A DNA stretch of 64,000 nucleotides from Euborellia annulipes (GCA_023213315.1 JAKCPI010025468.1:20272-84271); one strand, 5' to 3'; positions 10,362 to 19,928 are shown, numbered from the stretch's first letter. The notes: generated from the letters alone by a model not told the origin. Numbers and translations are program-made.

Positions 10362-10923
10362 ATGTTAGAACAATTACAGCGGCTACAAGCGCATATTAGC
10401 GTATTAAAAACACGCTTACATCATTTAGAGAGTGAACATGCGACACTCTCAGAAGCTAAAGAACTGGCTGAAACAGAGCATCACGCACAAGTTGTGCAAA
10501 AAAATAGTATTATCACTAAAAAACAAGAGGAAATTGAGTCGGTAACTGAGCAACTATCTCAGTTAAAAGGTCAATTTCAGCAATTGAATCAGGATGCTAA
10601 CACACTTGCTGAACGTTATAGCCGATTAGAAAAAAGTACGACTGATTTAAAAAATCGTTTTCAAGAAATTCTTGCCGAACGTAATGAATTACGTGTGGCA
10701 AAAGAAAAGTTACAAGCCCACCAGCGTCAAACCCAACAGGAGCTTCAATGATTTACAACAAGATCGTGATCGTTTATTACAAAAAAATGAGCTTGCTAAA
10801 TCAAAAGTTGAAGCCATTATTCAACGCTTAGGAATTTTAGGTACTGCCCAAGATCAGCATACTCAAGAAATTCAGCAACTTGCCCATCCAAACGCTGAAA
10901 CTGGTGAGGAGACCCAATCATGA
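10362..10923 (+). CDS. Coiled-coil protein upstream of zapA, frameshifted
   Basis: About 186 residues that are almost wholly heptad-type coiled coil from LEQLQRLQAHISVLKTRLHH onwards. One indel near 10748 breaks the frame between QTQQELQ and DLQQDRDRL. It ends in an ATGA overlap with zapA, so the two are translationally coupled. Many gammaproteobacteria have a short ZapB-like coiled-coil gene in this position. A cell-division role is inferred from position only. Confidence 0.75.
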
Positions 10924-11204
10924 GTGAACAAGTCATGGTAGAGCTTAGGCTGATTGAGCAGACCTTTAGACTCGCGACTACTTTAGATAAAAAAGATGAA
11001 CTTGAACGTGCAGCAGAACTTCTCAATGAGAAATTTAATGAAATGCGCCGTAGTGCTCCACGTGTTGAGCACAATAAACTGGTCATTATGGTTGCTCTAC
11101 AATTGACTCAAGAAGTACTAAGCCTTAATAAGTCTTTGCAAGAATACACTCACTGTGAACGTTTACTGCAAACAATATTGGATGATGTTGAACAAATTGT
11201 TTAA
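10920..11204 (+). CDS. zapA: Cell division protein ZapA
   Basis: A 94-residue protein with the ZapA pattern: short beta N-terminus VMVELRLIEQTFRLAT, then an alpha helix LERAAELLNEKFNEMR, and a C-terminal coiled coil. ZapA crosslinks FtsZ protofilaments at the Z-ring. The frame is intact. Its location between ygfB and ssrS is the conserved gammaproteobacterial arrangement. Confidence 0.9.
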   Translation: MSEQVMVELRLIEQTFRLATTLDKKDELERAAELLNEKFNEMRRSAPRVEHNKLVIMVALQLTQEVLSLNKSLQEYTHCERLLQTILDDVEQIV

Positions 11205-11224
11205 TAAACTGATCCAGAGCAGAA

Positions 11225-11264
11225 AACGCCTTGCTCTATGAATAATAGATGCAAGGCGTTTTTT
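11225..11264 (+). terminator. Intrinsic terminator after zapA
   Basis: Stem AACGCCTTGC/GCAAGGCGTT with a 16-base loop and a run of six T. It is a strong Rho-independent terminator 20 bases after the zapA stop. Confidence 0.85.
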
Positions 11265-11363
11265 ATTGAGGCTATCTAGCACATTGAAATTTAATTTATG
11301 CTTGTGAGTGTACAAAGCTTCATCAAACGCAAACTAAGTTTACAGTTCCAGAGGTTTAGGTGA

Positions 11364-11391
11364 TTGACAACAGGGTCAGATCGGTTATACT
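11364..11391 (+). promoter_or_regulatory. Sigma-70 promoter of ssrS
   Basis: TTGACA (11364-11369), a 16-base spacer and TATACT (11386-11391), immediately upstream of the 6S RNA 5' end. This is the best consensus promoter in the host part of the window. Confidence 0.85.
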
Positions 11392-11396
11392 TAACT

Positions 11397-11576
11397 TGTC
11401 TCTGGGATGTTCGCCAGCGGGTCTATTCCCCTGCCGATACTTAAACTTATGGATGTGTTCTGTATATTTAGAGTGTATGCCTACCTTCGTGTAGGAAACC
11501 CAGCAAGTATACGTCGCGTCCACCTTGAACTCATCGGGTTCAGGGTAACGACACATGCAGCGGCATCTTCGGAGCA
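11397..11576 (+). ncRNA. ssrS: 6S RNA
   Basis: The 5' block CTCTGGGATGTTCGCCAGCG followed by CCCCTGCCGATACTTA, and the 3' block CACCTTGAAC...GGGTTCAGGGTAACGAC and GCGGCATCTTCGGAG, match the well-known conserved ends of gammaproteobacterial 6S RNA (E. coli has GAGATGTTCGCAAGCGGGC and GCGGCATCTCGGAG). The ends pair to give the long closing stem around a central bubble that mimics an open promoter. 6S RNA binds sigma-70 RNA polymerase. It follows zapA as in E. coli, but fau does not follow: the prophage starts here. Confidence 0.9.
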
Positions 11577-11728
11577 TTTATTTACTTACAAAAACAACAA
11601 CTTACAACAAATAATATCAATTTAAAAACCTATTATTTTTCACTAAAACAATCAAAAATAGGCTTGTAGTAGGCTTCAAAAATATTGTGCTATATTGCTG
11701 CGTATCGTTTCGTACTTCTCAAGTCGCC
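11577..11728. other. Left prophage boundary with candidate integrase arm repeats
   Basis: AT-rich spacer between ssrS and the integrase gene. It holds two TAGGC-containing direct repeats, ATAGGCTT (11658-11665) and TAGTAGGCTT (11667-11676). Related repeats TAGTAGGC (63146-63153) and AATAGGCT (63158-63165) lie at the far end of the prophage. attL should fall between the 3' end of ssrS and these repeats, but the matching right core is not in the window, so it cannot be fixed. Confidence 0.5.
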
Positions 11729-13081
11729 ATGAACCAAAGATATAAGCTTACAAAAACATTTATCGACAGCATCCCTCTCGAAGAAACTGGAAGTAAATTT
11801 TATCGTGACTCAGTTACTATTGGTTTTGGTTTAATTGCAACCAAGTCGAAAACCTACTTTGTTGAAACGAGAATGCCCGATGGTCGAAACAAAAAGGAAG
11901 TCTATTGGTAAACACGGTGTATATACTCTTGAGCAAGCACGTACTGAAGCTAAAAAATATTGTTAATGATGCATCAGGGCATTGATCCAGTTGCTCAAAA
12001 AAGACAATTAAAGAAAAGACTTTAAATCCGAAAAAGATGCAAATGAATTAATTCCAACCCTTGAACAAGCCTATGAAGTCTATAAAAGTAAAAAAGCTAA
12101 GCCCTAATACGATTGATGCTTATGATCGATGTGCCAATGATTATTTTAAAGATTGGAAAAACATCAAAATTACTGAAATTTCTCAGAGAATGACTTTAAA
12201 CAAGCATATGGATTTATCTGAGCGAAGTTTAGCGCAGGCTAAATCTTGCAATGAAGTTTTTATCTGCTGTCTACAACTTCAATGCCTCAATTCTATATAA
12301 CGATAATGATGAAAAAATAATTACAGAAAAAAGCCCTGTCGGGGTTATTTATAAAGAGAAGAAATGGAACAAGATAAAACGCCGCAGGGGGTATATTCGA
12401 GCAGACCAGATACATGATTGGTCACTAGCTGTATGTTCGACTTGGTGGATAGGTAACCAAAATCTAAATCATCGTGCATATACAAATCAGGACTTCTTAC
12501 TCCTATTGATCCTAACCGGATTCCGCAGAGAAGAAGGTGAAACATTGGAATGGACAAATGTTGACTTAAAATATGGAACTATAAAAATTCAGGACCCCAA
12601 AAATCATGAGGACCTTCTCCTGCCGATGGGAGAAATGCTTTGGTATATCTTGGCAGAACGAAAAAAACTTGCTGGCAATAATAAATACGTTTTCGCTGGT
12701 GATACGCTTGATTCACATATCGTTGATAAGCGTGAAGCTCGTTATACGATAACTGAAGCAACTGGCATTCAATTTACATTTCATGACTTGCGGAGAACCT
12801 TTGGAACGATCGCAAATAGTCTAGCGATTGGTAGTTACACAATTAAAAAACTCATTAATCACACAGTTGGTGAGGATGATAATGATGTAACCGATGGGTA
12901 TATCCAAGTGACATTTGATGATCTTCGTAAAGCTATGAATATGATTGAAAATGTTGTGTTATCTGACATTTCAAAAGCTTTGATCAAAAACAGGATCTAC
13001 TTTGAACAAAAATCAATAAGGAATATGAGAGAAAAATGGGTGGAGCATAACAATCTTATTATAAGCAGATATTGTGAATAG
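11729..13081 (+). CDS. Prophage tyrosine integrase, frameshifted
   Basis: About 430 residues over several frames, starting at the ATG at 11729 (MNQRYKLTKTFIDSIP), an N-terminal arm-binding domain of the P4/DUF4102-like type. The catalytic domain is intact in the last frame: Arg in TGFRREEGETLEW, FHDLRRTFG (His-x-x-Arg), LINHTVG and the nucleophile in TDGYIQV. Frameshifts occur near 11905, 11960, 12020 and 12250. It points into the prophage from just beside ssrS and would catalyse integration and excision. Confidence 0.88.
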
Positions 13082-13178
13082 CTGGGCGGATTAAGAAATG
13101 GATTTAGAAAAAGGTTGGAAATTTATAAATCTGAATATTACTTTCAAATAGATTTTAAAGAAAAAATTATATGCCCGA

Positions 13179-13653
13179 ATGGCAATTTATGCAGTTTTGA
13201 TAACTGGATGCATTACCGCAAATATCACAATGTTTGACACTCTAATTCTTAATTCTGGAAATGCTCCTTACGTTGTGTATTTTTTTATGGGAAGTAATGA
13301 TAGTGTTATTGATTTTTACTTTGTATGGATTTTACTGCCTATCACACATCAAGTTAGATAGTTGGACAAACACCTCAAGTGATATGGAAAACTATAGAAA
13401 TGTACTAGAGAGTCATTACATACAACATAGTCAAAGCACAATACAAGATCCAAATTTTGAAACGGAAAAACAAGAATATGTAAATGATCAATACACACTT
13501 TATCTTGTGGAGCAGTATTCTCAATGTTCTACTATTATTCGCGATAATAATATTTATAGACAGCGTTGGTTATTAAAAATTATGTCGTGTACCTATGCAC
13601 TATTAATTCTTACAGGTATATTGGGTTGTATCTATCTAATAGTTAAAATTTAG
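13179..13653 (+). CDS. Prophage membrane protein, probably frameshifted
   Basis: Unrecognised. Two overlapping frames are both hydrophobic at the N-terminus: one from 13179 (MAIYAVLITGCITANITMF) and one from 13261 leading into the long C-terminal part. A single indel near 13255 would join them. The C-terminal frame has a soluble middle and a final transmembrane helix (ALLILTGILGCIYLIVKI). Position between integrase and lysis genes suggests a lysogen-expressed accessory gene. Confidence 0.5.
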
Positions 13654-13661
13654 AGAATGAT

Positions 13662-13781
13662 ATGACTAGATCAACCAATATCCCACCTCCACCTCCACCT
13701 CCAGCTACAACAAATATACGTGGTGGAAATATTATCCCTCAACGACCACCTGCTCCACCAAATCCTCAAATCAAAAAGTAG
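13662..13781 (+). CDS. Small proline-rich protein, 39 residues
   Basis: A short ORF immediately after the membrane-protein gene. It starts MTRSTNIPPPPPPP, with a second proline block RPPAPPNP near the end. A GAGAATGAT sequence just upstream can act as ribosome site, and the ORF ends right before a terminator, which supports it being the last gene of this small operon. Function unknown. Polyproline would need EF-P for translation. Confidence 0.5.
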   Translation: MTRSTNIPPPPPPPATTNIRGGNIIPQRPPAPPNPQIKK

Positions 13782-13926
13782 TTAAAGCCCTCCTTAGAGG
13801 GCTTTTTACACAAAGGCCGACACTCACATTACTATTAATAGTCTGAGCTGTGCATCCTAAAAATAGAATGCACAGCAAGCCAATTACCCAAGCAATTATG
13901 ACCCCTTTGCATTGGTACACTTTCAT
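13771..13926 (-). CDS. Small lysis-cassette lipoprotein (spanin-like), copy A
   Basis: A 51-residue product with a signal peptide and lipobox LFLGC. The TINSNVSV stretch matches TINSNVNV of the copy-B lipoprotein at 21829-21927, which supports a real gene. The N-terminus here has an extra segment and the stop lies past the terminator, so the reading frame at either end may be altered by an indel. Tiny lipoproteins after endolysin genes commonly act as o-spanins (Rz1-type); that role is inference. Confidence 0.55.
   Translation of the reverse strand: MKVYQCKGVIIAWVIGLLCILFLGCTAQTINSNVSVGLCVKSPLRRALTTF
13784..13807. terminator. Bidirectional terminator, convergent genes
   Basis: AAAGCCCTC / GAGGGCTTT stem with a 4-base loop and flanking A and T tracts, between the proline-rich ORF (+) and lysis cassette A (-). 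Confidence 0.85.
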
Positions 13927-13927
13927 A

Positions 13928-14469
13928 CTATGAAATCCGATTGCTGATCCAGCCATAAAAGAATTGCTCTTGCGTTGGATTACGTTCACAGATTTCAATG
14001 TATCGCTGGCCTTGCATAATATTAAGAACTCGCACCAGAACTTTCTCGCCATCTTTACCCCTTTTTGACAGATAAGTTTTGAGTGCGTTTAGTGTGGCTG
14101 GACCATAAATCCCATCTACTGATAAATCTGGCCACCCTGCTTTACCATTGTTATTGAGTAGATTCAAAGCACGTTGTAAAGGGGTTTTGCAAAACCAGTA
14201 CCGCAATTTACACCAGTATCCAAAAGCTCTTCTGCCACTTTTGAATTGATCGTATTCACTTGGTCAAATCGTGGAGCTGTCCAGTACTGCTTTTTATAAA
14301 TGGCTTTAGCAGTTTCAAGCGGTAAATCTTTCATGTTTCCCATAAAACCATTTAAACGTGCTACTGCTTCAGTAATGCCGTATTTAGTTGCGCCACCACG
14401 ATCTGCGGGGTTATTAACATAACCGCCTTCACGTTTAATAAGTTCTTCAAGATATTGTTCAATGTTCAT
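13928..14469 (-). CDS. GH108 endolysin, copy A, frameshifted
   Basis: An N-acetylmuramidase-type endolysin. The GH108 N-terminus has the catalytic Glu14 in the IKREGGYVNN motif, then GGATKYGIT. The C-terminal peptidoglycan-binding part carries DGIYGPATLNAL. One A is missing at about 14185 relative to copy B (GTAAAGGGG instead of GTAAAAGGGG), which splits the frame. The protein is close to copy B (21924-22469), with about seven differences in the first 90 residues. No signal peptide, so a holin is needed. Confidence 0.88.
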
Positions 14470-14487
14470 TTCAGTTTCCTTTGGATG

Positions 14488-14510
14488 TAAAAAAACCGCC
14501 CGAAGGCGGC
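14488..14510 (-). terminator. Intercistronic hairpin, holin A to endolysin A
   Basis: CCGCCttcgGGCGG hairpin followed on the minus strand by eight T. One of a series of terminator-like hairpins between late genes. Confidence 0.7.
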
Positions 14511-14511
14511 A

Positions 14512-14901
14512 TTAACTGTTTTCGATATCTCTTTTGGCTTTCTTAACTTCTTGGATAACTTCGATAATGGTCTTACCTTCCTGTTTGTCAATGAAGTTAA
14601 AGATCCATCGGACTAGAGCCCATCCGGGTAAACCGCAAATAAAGAAGAAGCCACCGAGTGCAATCATCCCCCAAATATCAGTAACCCATTCATGAAGGCC
14701 CCATTTCACAATAATAAAAGAGCCGCCAGCTAAGCTTGATACAACTGTACAAATCAAGCCTACGGCCCATTCTTGCGGCGACCTCGGCATACGTGTCATT
14801 AATACAACTGCTGCAACTAAAGCGACCGCTAAAGTCACCATAATTGCTGCCCCATAAAATTTTAATAGTGCTGTTAAACCGCTAGTGGAAACTGGTTCCA
14901 T
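14512..14901 (-). CDS. Holin-like membrane protein, copy A
   Basis: 129 residues with three hydrophobic segments (about 12-35, 45-66 and 80-101) and a charged C-terminal tail ending KKAKRDIENS. It precedes the endolysin in the same operon, the usual holin position. Copy B at 23101-23490 differs at about 8 residues. Holin function is inferred from topology and position. Confidence 0.8.
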   Translation of the reverse strand: MEPVSTSGLTALLKFYGAAIMVTLAVALVAAVVLMTRMPRSPQEWAVGLICTVVSSLAGGSFIIVKWGLHEWVTDIWGMIALGGFFFICGLPGWALVRWIFNFIDKQEGKTIIEVIQEVKKAKRDIENS

Positions 14902-15047
14902 TTATTTCTCCAGAAAATTTAGGTAATAAAAAAGCCTGACTTATTAAAAGTTAGGCCCTGTGATGATTTGTTGAGTGAAACAAAATGGTTTATATTCCCA
15001 ACCTGTTTCTATAAAATTTGCACGAACTTGTATAGCAAGAATTAAAT

Positions 15048-16980
15048 ATGATGAATCAGAAATTTAGATACGATATTAATGGATTAAGAGCTTATGCCGT
15101 TGCTTTTGTTGTGCTTTTTCACTTCGGAATACTAGGCTTCAATGGTGGATTCGTCGGAGTAGATGTTTTCTTTGTAATATCTGGATTCTTAATGACTAAA
15201 ATCATTGTATCTGGAATAGAAAAAGATTCTTTTAGCTTCCTTAAGTTCTATTTATCTCGGGCCAATCGAATTATTCCTGCATTAGTTGTCCTGTGTTTAG
15301 CAATTGCAGTTGTTGGGTGGTTTACCTTAACTCCGCAAGAATACAAAGATTTCGGAAAACATGCTGCAACAAGTCTTGGTTTTATATCAAATATTCAATA
15401 CTTCAGAGAATCAGGTTACTTTGATGCAGTCTCTCATGAAAAGTTACTTCTACATACATGGTCATTATCTGTAGAGTGGCAATTCTATATCTTACTTCCA
15501 ATCTTTCTTTACTTAATTAATAAAGCGTTTAAATCAAAGAAAGCATTAACAATATCCTTTTGTTTATTGTTGATCCTCTCTTTTGTCTTATCAGTTGTAG
15601 TTTCCAAGATCAATCCATCTGCTGCATTTTATCTACTGCCAACACGTGCTTGGGAAATGATGGCAGGCGGTTTAATTTATCTATTCTTCAATAAAACAAC
15701 CTTTTCTAAAAAAACAAGCTTATCTATTGAGTTAGTAGGTTTTGCACTAATTTTTGCATCTGTTGCTTTCTTCTCTACTACAACATTATGGCCTTCTTAT
15801 AATGCTGTAGTTCCAGTAATTGGAACATTCTTGGTGTTGCTAGCCGCAAACAATAACTCCATATTTACGAACAATAAGATTGCACAATTTCTAGGAAATA
15901 CGTCTTATTCAATTTACTTGTGGCATTGGCCATTAGTATTTTATTTGAGCTATCTTGAAGTTGCTCATCAAAGCGTATTTATAGTATCTGCAATTTTACT
16001 TTCTGTTTTGTTTGGTTGGCTGTCATATAAATACATTGAGACACCAACAAGAAAATGGCTTTCAAAAAAATCTACTAAAGCAGCCTATGGAACTACTGCC
16101 CTTTATGTCAGCATCCCGACTGTACTGTTAGCCTCAATTTTCGCATTTAATGGCTACAAAGATCGGTTGCCTGAAAACATACAGTTTATTACAAATGAGA
16201 CCGAAGATCGGAATCTGCGTATGAAGGAATGCCATTTAGAATCTGGTGATAAACTTCCAGAATGTAAATATGGTGAAGGAAAAGTAAGCCTTATTGTTCT
16301 TGGTGACAGTCACGGTGCAGCGATGATTCGATCAATTGAAAAGGCCGCCCCGAAAGGCACCTCAATTCTTGACTGGACGTATTCAGGATGCCCAACTGTA
16401 GAAGGTATTAAGAAGATCAACAGTCCAGACTACAAATGCGGAGAAGTCATTTCCAGCCTAATATCTAAAGCAAAAAAATGAATATCCAAACACTCCTATT
16501 GTAATCATCAATCGCCTAAATGTTCTTTTCCATGGCGCGCCTGAAGAAACCAATACCCCGATTAGATATCTCTCTAAACCATTTAAGTCATATTCAAAAG
16601 AATATGCGCAAGAGATGAATGATAAGTATGTTGACACTGTTTGCAAATTCAGCGGTGATAGAAAACTATTCATTATTTCTTCTGTTCCAGAGTACACAGT
16701 AGAGATTCCAAAAGTTTTAGCCCATCGATCAATTATGAAAAACGATGTACCTATTAATCAATCTTTTGCAGATTTTCAAGAAAGAAGTAAACTTTCAAAC
16801 ACCGCACAAGCTAAAGCAGCACAAAAATGTGGTGCAGAGATAATTGATATTACTTCAGCTTTTTGTGATGCCGATAAGTGTGTTACTACTAAAGATGGCA
16901 AGCCACTATACTTTGATGATGATCATTTAAGTGTATTTGGAGCTGACCAGCTCATACCTAAATTTAAGACAATATTCTAA
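15048..16980 (+). CDS. OafA/YrhL-type acyltransferase with SGNH domain, frameshifted
   Basis: A membrane O-acyltransferase (acyltransferase family 3) that acetylates surface polysaccharide. The N-terminus is RYDINGLRAYAVAFVVLFHF with the catalytic-type His, followed by FVGVDVFFVISGF and about ten membrane helices. A periplasmic SGNH domain begins IVLGDSHGAA. One indel near 16475 breaks the frame; the remainder ends with the DDDHLS catalytic Asp-His motif. It stands alone on the plus strand between the two lysis cassettes. Such phage genes typically change the lysogen's O-antigen or capsule (serotype conversion, superinfection block). Confidence 0.88.
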
Positions 16981-16984
16981 TAAA

Positions 16985-17010
16985 ACGCCCTCTTTTAAGA
17001 GGGCTTTTTA
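16985..17010. terminator. Terminator after the acyltransferase gene
   Basis: ACGCCCTC..TTTTAA..GAGGGCTTTTT hairpin 5 bases after the stop. Confidence 0.8.
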
Positions 17011-17011
17011 A

Positions 17012-17200
17012 TTATCTAAAATCACTAAATTTAAAATCTATAAGCGATTTAAAGAGGAATGCGCCTGCAATCAATAAGCACCCTATAAATAAAAATAACT
17101 TATCTACATCAAAAATACCTATTGCAAGAGCCAACAAACCTGAACAAAAAAGCGCCAAGAATATGATAAGTTTCAATAAATCAGTAAATTTTACGTTCAT
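17012..17200 (-). CDS. Small two-helix membrane protein
   Basis: 62 residues starting MNVKFTDLLKL, with two hydrophobic segments separated by FDVDK. Not recognised. Convergent with the acyltransferase gene. Accessory gene of the prophage. Confidence 0.5.
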   Translation of the reverse strand: MNVKFTDLLKLIIFLALFCSGLLALAIGIFDVDKLFLFIGCLLIAGAFLFKSLIDFKFSDFR

Positions 17201-17352
17201 TTTTCATTTTTGGATAAAGGGGCAATAGGTAAAAGGATAACATTAGAAGCTATCCACTTAAACCCTTTTAACCGCCTCAAAAACCAAACTTAACAAACTA
17301 GCTAGTCAATAAAATTCTTATAACCTTAGACGCTTATGCAAGCTTTATTCTC

Positions 17353-17709
17353 ATGCATAGTGGCATGGGACATGAACCTGAATACATAAAGGAAGCCTCA
17401 GAAAAAGCTCAGAAATTAATTAAAGAATATCCAAGTTTGGCATTTAATCTGAAATTAAATTTAGTTAGTTATGAAGAGACTTTTCTTAATGGTAAATCTA
17501 TCTTAACAACCGAGGAAATGGAGAATATTACATGGTGGTACTATTATGGAATAATAAATTTATTAAATCGAATCATAAAAAAAGAACATTTACAGCAAAT
17601 AGATAATTTTCAAAATTATATATCTGCATTAAAAAGGGATAGAGAAATTTTTCAAAGTTTAAAAATGAAAATAAATAGTGAAATGATTCCAAAGATAAAC
17701 ATCCAATAA
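17353..17709 (+). CDS. Hypothetical protein, 118 residues
   Basis: Soluble, helical and lysine-rich (MHSGMGHEPEYIKEASEKAQ...). No motif recognised. AT-rich compared with the late genes. Isolated on the plus strand within the accessory island, with about 200 bases on either side lacking other genes. Confidence 0.5.
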   Translation: MHSGMGHEPEYIKEASEKAQKLIKEYPSLAFNLKLNLVSYEETFLNGKSILTTEEMENITWWYYYGIINLLNRIIKKEHLQQIDNFQNYISALKRDREIFQSLKMKINSEMIPKINIQ

Positions 17710-17907
17710 GTTGTAATAAAATACCAGTCACTATATTGTATTGATTTTATCATGATCATTATATTTCAACAACTTAGATCAACATCTAGAAGTTAGCCAA
17801 ATACTGCAGGAGGATTGGCCAACCTTACAAAGATGAAACAAAATGCTAATTCATGACACACTATCCGCCGATACTTAGTCTATTAGCTACAATTAAACAC
17901 TACACCA

Positions 17908-18699
17908 TTAGTTCTTTTTAAGAACTGGCATTTCACCTAAATAGTATTGTTCACCCAGTACTTCACTTGACGTACTCAAACAAATAAATGGATCACTCTT
18001 AGACATTGCAGGTGAAGCAAATAAAATAGATACACCGTAACCGCGGCTTTCAAAAAGCTGAAGCGTAAGAAGAAAAGCCCTAAATACATATTGAGGCAAC
18101 CCCCTAATACACCAATTTTTAGTATCAAGTTCCATTTCTCTAAAAAATCTTTGAGCATGTTCTTTAGAGTAAAATAGAACTAGTTCATCACGATTAGTCG
18201 CAAGATTATTAAATACATAATAGCTACCACTAACACTTCCATTTCTCAATTCCATGATAGTCCAAAATGGTTCACCAATAGTTTTATCATCTGGTAAAGC
18301 TACTGATTTAATGCGTCCTGCTATTAACTCATTTAATTTAGGAAGTTCATCAATAGTTAATAATAGAACATCATTATCTTCAGCAATTTCCTTAGCTAGC
18401 TTCTGATAGCCATGTTTTGAAACCATTACTTTTCTTATATCACCAGCATTTATTAATTTTCCATAAAACGTGGCAACTTGACCATTTTCAATTGGCCGTC
18501 CATGATCCTTACACTCAATTGCAACCTTATGAATTACCCCAGCTTTTTCAAATTGGTAAAAAACATCAACTTGATGTGATCGGCCCATCTTGTCCATAAT
18601 TTGGACATCATGTCCTACCACAATTCCCTCATCCTTCATATTTAGAAGAAAGGAATACACTTCCTGAACATGTTTCTCTAATTTTTTCCAATTATTCAT
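17908..18699 (-). CDS. Mrr/PD-(D/E)XK-like nuclease, possible defence gene
   Basis: 263 residues. The N-terminal 100 residues contain a PD-(D/E)XK arrangement: HQVDVFYQFEKAG (Asp), then VAIECKDHGRPI (Glu-x-Lys), then VMVSKHGYQKLAKEIAE, typical of Mrr-type restriction endonuclease domains. The C-terminal 130 residues are not recognised and may sense a target or partner. No methylase is adjacent. In a prophage accessory island this suggests modification-dependent restriction or an abortive defence factor against other phages. The nuclease fold is well supported; the role is inference. Confidence 0.7.
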   Translation of the reverse strand: MNNWKKLEKHVQEVYSFLLNMKDEGIVVGHDVQIMDKMGRSHQVDVFYQFEKAGVIHKVAIECKDHGRPIENGQVATFYGKLINAGDIRKVMVSKHGYQKLAKEIAEDNDVLLLTIDELPKLNELIAGRIKSVALPDDKTIGEPFWTIMELRNGSVSGSYYVFNNLATNRDELVLFYSKEHAQRFFREMELDTKNWCIRGLPQYVFRAFLLTLQLFESRGYGVSILFASPAMSKSDPFICLSTSSEVLGEQYYLGEMPVLKKN

Positions 18700-18795
18700 A
18701 CTTTTCCAGATATTAATTTTGATTGTATGATCTGTGCATCCTTATAACAGAATGCACAGCTAAATATTATTTTAAGTTTATTGAATACAAGTAAA

Positions 18796-19317
18796 TCAAT
18801 AGGCGTTAGTTATATAAAACTTACAATCTGGTATTTTCTTTTGAAGATCAATATATTTTCCTTTAACCTGATCTTGTTTTTCCTTTTCTGTACCTTTAGC
18901 AAATATATTAAAGGCTTTAGATTCCTCCTGATATTTAGCTTTTAGATTATTGCAATCGTCTTTATTTTTTAATGCCTCTTTAGCATCTTCTTCACTTATT
19001 TTAGTGTACATTTTATTGTTTATACGCAAAGTTTTCCCATCTTCAGATAGATTAAAAGGGATAACAGTTAGACCATTGTTTACACCTAAATCCTTCTCTT
19101 TTTTCTCTAAAACAGTACCTGTTTTTTTATTTCCAAAGAAATCTTTTTCAGCAAGAATATTATCGTTTACTAAATATGTCTCTTTATCTTCTTTATAAAT
19201 ACTTAAAATTCTTGGGGTTGTGGAATTTTCAAGTTTCCAGTAACCGATATATTTATCATAAGGCTTAGAACATGCTGTTAGGGCGAATGCTATCAAAGTT
19301 AATAAAAATACTCTCAT
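18796..19317 (-). CDS. Prophage lipoprotein, 173 residues
   Basis: Signal peptide with lipobox ALTAC, acylated Cys16. The mature part begins KPYDKYIGYWKLENST, a beta-rich lipocalin-like opening seen in small secreted proteins, and ends in a lysine-rich helix. No firm family. Divergent from the PAAR genes. A surface or immunity role is possible but not shown. Confidence 0.6.
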   Translation of the reverse strand: MRVFLLTLIAFALTACSKPYDKYIGYWKLENSTTPRILSIYKEDKETYLVNDNILAEKDFFGNKKTGTVLEKKEKDLGVNNGLTVIPFNLSEDGKTLRINNKMYTKISEEDAKEALKNKDDCNNLKAKYQEESKAFNIFAKGTEKEKQDQVKGKYIDLQKKIPDCKFYITNAY

Positions 19318-19499
19318 TTTATCCTCTAATACTTAAAGTAATTTATAAATGGTGATCCCATTACATAATTCGTGAAAAGAAGCCTATAAATAGAAGTTAG
19401 ACTTCTTTCTTAAAAATGGAATTACAATAAAACTATACAGAATTGTCTACTCTTACTTTGTTATTATTTTGCCACTTAACGACAATAAGAAGGCTAAAT

Positions 19500-19928
19500 A
19501 TGACTTCACCCAAATTTTTAAGTGAATTGCCTCTAGATCAATTGCAAAAGTTATCTGAAGAAGATATTGCTCAGACTATCGAAGCAGAACAACTTTATTT
19601 TCAGCATAAACCCCATACTGTTTATTATCTTGCTGTGAACGGTGCAAAAACCAGAAATGGTGGCTTAATTAGAGCTGGAAATGACAATTACAAAGCTAAT
19701 GGTATAGCTATTGCCTGTGTAGGTGATGAAGCTATATATGCCGATGGCACTACTTCTAAAATTATTTCTGGTGCAGGTCAAGCCTGTAAGATCAATGGTG
19801 TGTCAGCTGCTTTAGTGGGAAGCCGGTTAGAAAATGGAGATGAGATTATTGATACTCCTGTGAGTTTATTTGCAGTGAGGATATACAAAGATCAAACCCT
19901 TCCTGAAGGCTTTCTTAGTCATGAATAA
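19500..19928 (+). CDS. PAAR-like domain protein
   Basis: 142 residues from the ATG at 19500, chosen for the AAGAAGG ribosome site 8 bases upstream. The core NGAKTRNGGLIRAGNDNYK, VGDEAIYADGTTSKIISGAG and AALVGSRLENGDEI follows the PAAR pattern of repeated glycine-rich strands that form a sharp conical tip on type VI secretion spikes. It is first of a tight four-gene cluster ending in a lipoprotein. Confidence 0.65.
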   Translation: MTSPKFLSELPLDQLQKLSEEDIAQTIEAEQLYFQHKPHTVYYLAVNGAKTRNGGLIRAGNDNYKANGIAIACVGDEAIYADGTTSKIISGAGQACKINGVSAALVGSRLENGDEIIDTPVSLFAVRIYKDQTLPEGFLSHE

